Shown here piece by piece: positions 60,478-64,000 of a stretch of DNA of 64,000 nt. The notes under the pieces were generated by a model. It searched no databases and was not told the DNA's origin. It worked only from the letters and a program-made list of their open reading frames with translations. The DNA is from Aquiluna borgnonia (GTDB taxonomy: Bacteria > Actinomycetota > Actinomycetes > Actinomycetales > Microbacteriaceae), in assembly GCF_013283855.1 (NCBI RefSeq), contig NZ_CP054056.1, positions 124,001-188,000 of the forward strand, given 5' to 3'. The first letter of the stretch is position 1, and every line of letters starts with the position of its first letter. A program made the position numbers and the translations under genes.

Positions 60478-61635
60478 GTGGATCTATTTGAATATCAAGC
60501 GCGCGACCTGTTCGAGTCATACGGAGTCCCCGTTCTCGCCGGTCAAATCGCAGACACCCCAGAAGAAGCAGAAGCTGCTGCCAGAGCTATTGGTGGAACA
60601 GTTGTTGTCAAAGCCCAGGTGAAGACCGGTGGCCGAGGCAAAGCTGGTGGAGTGAAGGTTGCCCACACTCCAGAGGAGGCCCGCGAGAAGGCTGAAGCCA
60701 TCCTCGGACTAGACATCAAGGGGCACGTCGTGAAGCGCGTCATGGTTGCGCAGGGCGCCCAGATTGACCGCGAATTTTACTTCTCCGTTTTGCTTGATCG
60801 CTCTAACCGCACCTTCCTATCGCTCTGCAGCGTTGAGGGTGGAATGGAGATTGAGCAGCTGGCAGTTGAGCGCCCAGAAGCACTCGCCAAGGTTCCAGTT
60901 TCTGCTGTTTCCGGCATCGACAAGGCAAAAGCTCTCGAGATTGCCAAGGCAGCAAACTTCCCTCAGGAGCTCCTTGACGAGGTCGCCGATGTTTTCGTGA
61001 AGCTCTACGAGGTCTTTAAGAAGGAAGACGCGACACTGGTTGAGGTCAACCCGCTGGTGCTGACTAAAGAGGGCAAGATCGTTGCCCTTGACGGCAAGGT
61101 TTCTCTGGATGACAACGCTGAGTTCCGCCACGAGCGCGAGGCAATGGAGCGCGATCAGCTGGACCCTCTAGAGGCCAAGGCCAAAGAAATGGACCTGAAC
61201 TACGTGAAGCTTGACGGCGAGGTCGGAATCATCGGAAACGGTGCCGGACTTGTTATGAGCACTTTGGACGTTGTTGCCTATGCGGGTGAGCGTCACGGCA
61301 AGGTCAAGCCGGCAAACTTCCTGGACATCGGTGGCGGTGCATCAGCAGAGGTTATGGCAGCGGGTCTGGACGTAATCCTGAACGACCCTCAGGTTCGCAG
61401 CGTATTTGTGAACGTCTTCGGTGGAATTACCGCCTGCGACGCAGTTGCAAACGGAATCGTTGGGGCGCTGAACACCCTTGGATCCCGTGCCACCAAGCCA
61501 CTTGTGGTTCGACTGGATGGAAACAATGTTGAAGAGGGTCGCCGCATCCTCTCTGAGTTCAACCACCCGCTGGTTTCGCTAGCGGAGACCATGGATGGCG
61601 GAGCCGATAAGGCCGCCGAGTTGGCAAATAAGTAA
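60478..61635 (+). CDS. sucC: Succinyl-CoA synthetase beta subunit
   Basis: TCA-cycle enzyme: succinyl-CoA + NDP + Pi to succinate + NTP. 385 aa with a GTG start. ATP-grasp domain: [34 protein letters not shown] and [10 protein letters not shown]. The C-terminal CoA-ligase domain has [16 protein letters not shown] and [17 protein letters not shown]. sucD follows after 11 nt. Confidence 0.98.
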   Translation: MDLFEYQARDLFESYGVPVLAGQIADTPEEAEAAARAIGGTVVVKAQVKTGGRGKAGGVKVAHTPEEAREKAEAILGLDIKGHVVKRVMVAQGAQIDREFYFSVLLDRSNRTFLSLCSVEGGMEIEQLAVERPEALAKVPVSAVSGIDKAKALEIAKAANFPQELLDEVADVFVKLYEVFKKEDATLVEVNPLVLTKEGKIVALDGKVSLDDNAEFRHEREAMERDQLDPLEAKAKEMDLNYVKLDGEVGIIGNGAGLVMSTLDVVAYAGERHGKVKPANFLDIGGGASAEVMAAGLDVILNDPQVRSVFVNVFGGITACDAVANGIVGALNTLGSRATKPLVVRLDGNNVEEGRRILSEFNHPLVSLAETMDGGADKAAELANK

Positions 61636-61646
61636 GGGCGAGACCA

Positions 61647-62534
61647 ATGGCAATTTACCTAGACAAAAATTCAAAAATCATCGTCCAGGGCATGACCGGT
61701 GCCGAAGGCATGAAGCACACCACCCGCATGCTCACCGGAGGCTCCAACATCGTTGGTGGAGTTAACCCTCGCAAAGCTGGAGAGTCGGTTGAGGTAGCTG
61801 GTAAGTCACTTCCAGTTTTCGGAACCGTCAAGGAGGCTATGGCCGCCACCGGAGCGAATGTGTCAGTCATCTTTGTGCCACCGGCCTTTGCAAAAGCTGC
61901 AATCATCGAGGCCATTGACGCTGAGATTGAGCTTGCGGTAGCGATCACCGAGGGCATTCCGGTGCACGACTCCGCCGAGGCTTGGGCATACAACGTTGAG
62001 AAGGGCAAGAAGACCAGACTCATCGGTCCAAACTGCCCGGGCATCATCTCCCCTGAGCAGTCCAACGCCGGAATCACCCCGTGGAACATCTCTGGAAAGG
62101 GACCCATCGGACTGGTTTCAAAGTCTGGAACCCTGACCTACCAGATGATGTTTGAGTTGCGCGACATCGGTTTCTCAACCGCAATCGGTATCGGCGGAGA
62201 CCCTGTAATCGGCACCACCCACATCGATGCCTTAGAGGCATTCCAAAATGACCCAGAAACCAAGGCAATTGTTTTGATTGGTGAGATCGGTGGCGACTCT
62301 GAGGAAAAGGCTGCCCACTACATTTCCCAGCACGTTACTAAGCCAGTTGTCGCCTATGTTGCCGGTTTCACCGCTCCTGAGGGTAAGACCATGGGTCACG
62401 CCGGAGCAATCGTTTCGGGATCTGCTGGAACTGCCCAGGCAAAGAAGGAAGCATTTGAAGCTGTGGGCGTGAAGGTCGGCAAGACTCCTTCCGAGACCGC
62501 CGCACTGATGCGCGATATCATCTCCAAGCTGTAG
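61647..62534 (+). CDS. sucD: Succinyl-CoA synthetase alpha subunit
   Basis: 295 aa. The phosphorylated His is in [12 protein letters not shown]. The CoA-binding Rossmann part has [14 protein letters not shown] and GGVNPRKAG, with [15 protein letters not shown] and [13 protein letters not shown]. The N-terminus [15 protein letters not shown] is standard. It is paired with sucC and followed 3 nt later by the PerM-like membrane gene. Confidence 0.98.
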   Translation: MAIYLDKNSKIIVQGMTGAEGMKHTTRMLTGGSNIVGGVNPRKAGESVEVAGKSLPVFGTVKEAMAATGANVSVIFVPPAFAKAAIIEAIDAEIELAVAITEGIPVHDSAEAWAYNVEKGKKTRLIGPNCPGIISPEQSNAGITPWNISGKGPIGLVSKSGTLTYQMMFELRDIGFSTAIGIGGDPVIGTTHIDALEAFQNDPETKAIVLIGEIGGDSEEKAAHYISQHVTKPVVAYVAGFTAPEGKTMGHAGAIVSGSAGTAQAKKEAFEAVGVKVGKTPSETAALMRDIISKL

Positions 62535-62537
62535 CAG

Positions 62538-63788
62538 TTGAACCGGGGGCTTAGCTTTGCGATAGCAGCGCTGCAAGCGCTGATTATCGCCGCTACGACC
62601 ATTGGCCTGGCAATTGCGCCGCTCACGCTGGCCTGGTTTATCGAGGGCAACGGAAGTGTTGACTGGATTGTTGCATTCGCTGTTGCCAGCTTCTCCTTTT
62701 TGCTGGCCTGTGGTGTCCCGCTGCAGTTTGCCGCTGGGGAATTGGTTGGGGTTGAGTTTCCCGCGTTCACGCTCAGTGCGTTACCGCTGGGGCTAACCCT
62801 GTTGATGGGTCTACTCATAATTCGGGTTGGTCACCGCCTGTCCGCGGCCTCAACGCTCTGGCCGGCTTGGTTGGGGGGCGGTTTGGCATTTGGCGGAATC
62901 GGACTTGGAGTCTCCATGCTGGCCAAGAACGATGCCGTCACCGTCGGGGAGTGGGCACCGCTAGTTGCCCCAGCGCTATTTTTTGCAGGTCTACTTTTTA
63001 TATCCTCGGTGTGGGGGGAGCGCTTTGAGCTCTTTGAAGGTGCAAATCATCCCGAGGCGAAGGAGCGCATCTGGGTGCGCAGCCAGGTAAAAGCCTTGCA
63101 CTCCAAACTGCACTGGAGCATCGCCACCGTGCTCTCTCCAGCGGCCCGCGTGGGGTTGGCGGTGATTGCCGCCATGTTGACCGTGGGTGCCGCAACCATC
63201 GCGCTTGCCCTTGGATTTGGTTGGATTCAGGTGGTTGCGCTCTACGAATCGCTGCACGTAAGCATTTTGGGTGGAGTGATGCTCACTCTCGCCCAGCTGG
63301 CACTTCTGCCAAACCTGATCATCTATTCGATGAGCTGGATTGCAGGTCCTGGATTCTCGATTGGCATTGGATCTTCTGTCACCGCACTGGGGACTCAGCT
63401 CGGGCCGGTTCCAGCGCTTCCAATGTTCGTGGCAATACCAACCTCGGGTCTTGACAGGGGCATTCTCTTCGTTCTGATTCCTGTTCTTGTGGCGTTTGTC
63501 GGGACAATTCTGGTTCGTAGGTTTACGGACGAAATGCGGTGGGAGTATGCAACAAGGTTCTCCGCGGCGTTGGCTTTTGCCCTCACGGCAGCAACCATCA
63601 GCGCGCTGGTTGGATTTGCACTGGCACTGATTGCATCGGGAAGCTTTGGTCCCGGGAGGCTGGCGGAGGTCGGAATCAACGCTCCAATTTTGGCGCTAGC
63701 GCTGTTTTTAGAGGTTTCCCTGGCGAGTTTCCTGGCGGGACTGATTACCATCAAGCCTTACACCGATGCTGAACAGCGACGAAAGTAG
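62538..63788 (+). CDS. PerM/DUF6350-like polytopic membrane protein
   Basis: 416 aa from a TTG start 3 nt after sucD. About ten membrane helices are visible (for example ALQALIIAATTIGLAIAPLT, WIVAFAVASFSFLLACGVPL, and GVMLTLAQLALLPNLIIYSM followed by the conserved SWIAGPGFSIGIGSSV). The sucCD - membrane protein - purN order is that of mycobacterial perM (between sucD and purN), whose product supports cell division. The PPxG-like family signature SWIAGPGF supports the same family. Assignment is by synteny and topology, not by a search. Confidence 0.75.
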   Translation: MNRGLSFAIAALQALIIAATTIGLAIAPLTLAWFIEGNGSVDWIVAFAVASFSFLLACGVPLQFAAGELVGVEFPAFTLSALPLGLTLLMGLLIIRVGHRLSAASTLWPAWLGGGLAFGGIGLGVSMLAKNDAVTVGEWAPLVAPALFFAGLLFISSVWGERFELFEGANHPEAKERIWVRSQVKALHSKLHWSIATVLSPAARVGLAVIAAMLTVGAATIALALGFGWIQVVALYESLHVSILGGVMLTLAQLALLPNLIIYSMSWIAGPGFSIGIGSSVTALGTQLGPVPALPMFVAIPTSGLDRGILFVLIPVLVAFVGTILVRRFTDEMRWEYATRFSAALAFALTAATISALVGFALALIASGSFGPGRLAEVGINAPILALALFLEVSLASFLAGLITIKPYTDAEQRRK

Positions 63789-63800
63789 ACTTTGGCAATG
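63786..63800 (+). promoter_or_regulatory. -10 box and leaderless start of purN
   Basis: TAGACT (63786-63791), overlapping the preceding stop codon, ends 6 nt before the ATG at 63798. There is no Shine-Dalgarno and no clear -35. Confidence 0.45.
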
Positions 63801-64000
63801 CTCTCTCTGGTGGTTTTGGTTTCTGGCTCCGGCTCCAATCTAAAGGCCTTGCTGGACGCTTGCGATAACCCGCTATTTCCCGCCAAAGTCCTAGCTGTTG
63901 GCTCTGATAAGCCCGCCGAGGGCCTCGCTCACGCCGAGCAGTTCGGGGTTCCAACATTTGTGGTTGAGCCGGGAAAATTCCAGTCCAAAGAGCACTGGGC
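63798..64000 (+). CDS. purN: Phosphoribosylglycinamide formyltransferase (3' partial)
   Basis: Third step of de novo purine synthesis: GAR + 10-formyl-THF to FGAR. Only the first 67 residues are in the window. [20 protein letters not shown] carries the phosphate-binding [10 protein letters not shown] loop, followed by [20 protein letters not shown], typical of PurN. The ATG is used because the N-terminus matches the family and TAGACT lies 6 nt upstream. Confidence 0.93.
   Translation, partial: MLSLVVLVSGSGSNLKALLDACDNPLFPAKVLAVGSDKPAEGLAHAEQFGVPTFVVEPGKFQSKEHW

Overview
The window is a gene-dense stretch of an actinobacterial chromosome, almost entirely housekeeping. Several things point to Actinomycetota, most likely Microbacteriaceae: the smpB / rpoBC / str / S10-spc-alpha order, DUF3817 beside guaA, the GuaB3 paralogue of IMP dehydrogenase, a PerM-like membrane gene between sucCD and purN, a THUMP-like methyltransferase divergent from groES, CIRCE control of groES, and extensive TTG/GTG starts. 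Moderate GC by eye (not computed) and very short intergenic gaps suggest a streamlined, small-genome member such as the freshwater Luna group (Rhodoluna/Aquiluna-like). That genus-level placement is inference.

Layout. 1-8.5 kb: end of smpB, then rpoB and rpoC with a strong terminator. 8.6-10.4 kb: a single secreted HExxHxxGxxD metalloprotease gene set into the otherwise conserved rpoC-rpsL junction. 10.4-14.9 kb: str operon (rpsL, rpsG, fusA, tuf), closed by a terminator. 15.0-31.6 kb: a structured 5' leader, then the S10, spc and alpha clusters (rpsJ to rplQ) with secY, adk, map, infA, rpmJ and rpoA, followed by truA. 31.6-34.3 kb: rplM-rpsI with its own promoter, glmM and a small NIPSNAP-like gene. 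34.3-41.0 kb: coaA (reverse), then glmS-acpS-alr-tsaE-tsaB and a fused rimI-tsaD. This joins cell-wall precursor, pantothenate/ACP and t6A tRNA-modification genes. 41.1-44.1 kb: a DUF4190 membrane protein, a methyltransferase (reverse), groES under CIRCE, and a RarD-type transporter. 44.4-49.8 kb: a branched-chain amino-acid-type ABC system. Its binding-protein gene (forward) converges on livH-livM-livG-livF plus a small membrane gene (reverse). 49.9-57.3 kb: guanine nucleotide cluster (guaB, guaB3, guaA) interleaved with SURF1, ptsH, ptsI and DUF3817. 57.3-64 kb: glycerophosphodiester phosphodiesterase, pcrA/uvrD helicase, sucCD, the PerM/DUF6350-like gene and the start of purN.

I see no rRNA, tRNA, tmRNA, insertion sequence, phage gene, CRISPR array or replication origin. 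I did not find a clear new multi-gene system. The points most worth a second look are these. Six genes have a TAnnnT box ending 6-7 nt before the start codon and no Shine-Dalgarno, which suggests leaderless mRNAs. The secreted metalloprotease sits between rpoC and rpsL. LivH carries an exported beta-sandwich-like N-terminal domain. RimI and TsaD are fused. Near-identical Ala/Lys/Pro tails occur on ribosomal proteins S17 and L15, with an acidic tail on L17. A perfect 9-bp inverted repeat lies upstream of livH. Several structured leaders occur in the ribosomal operons.
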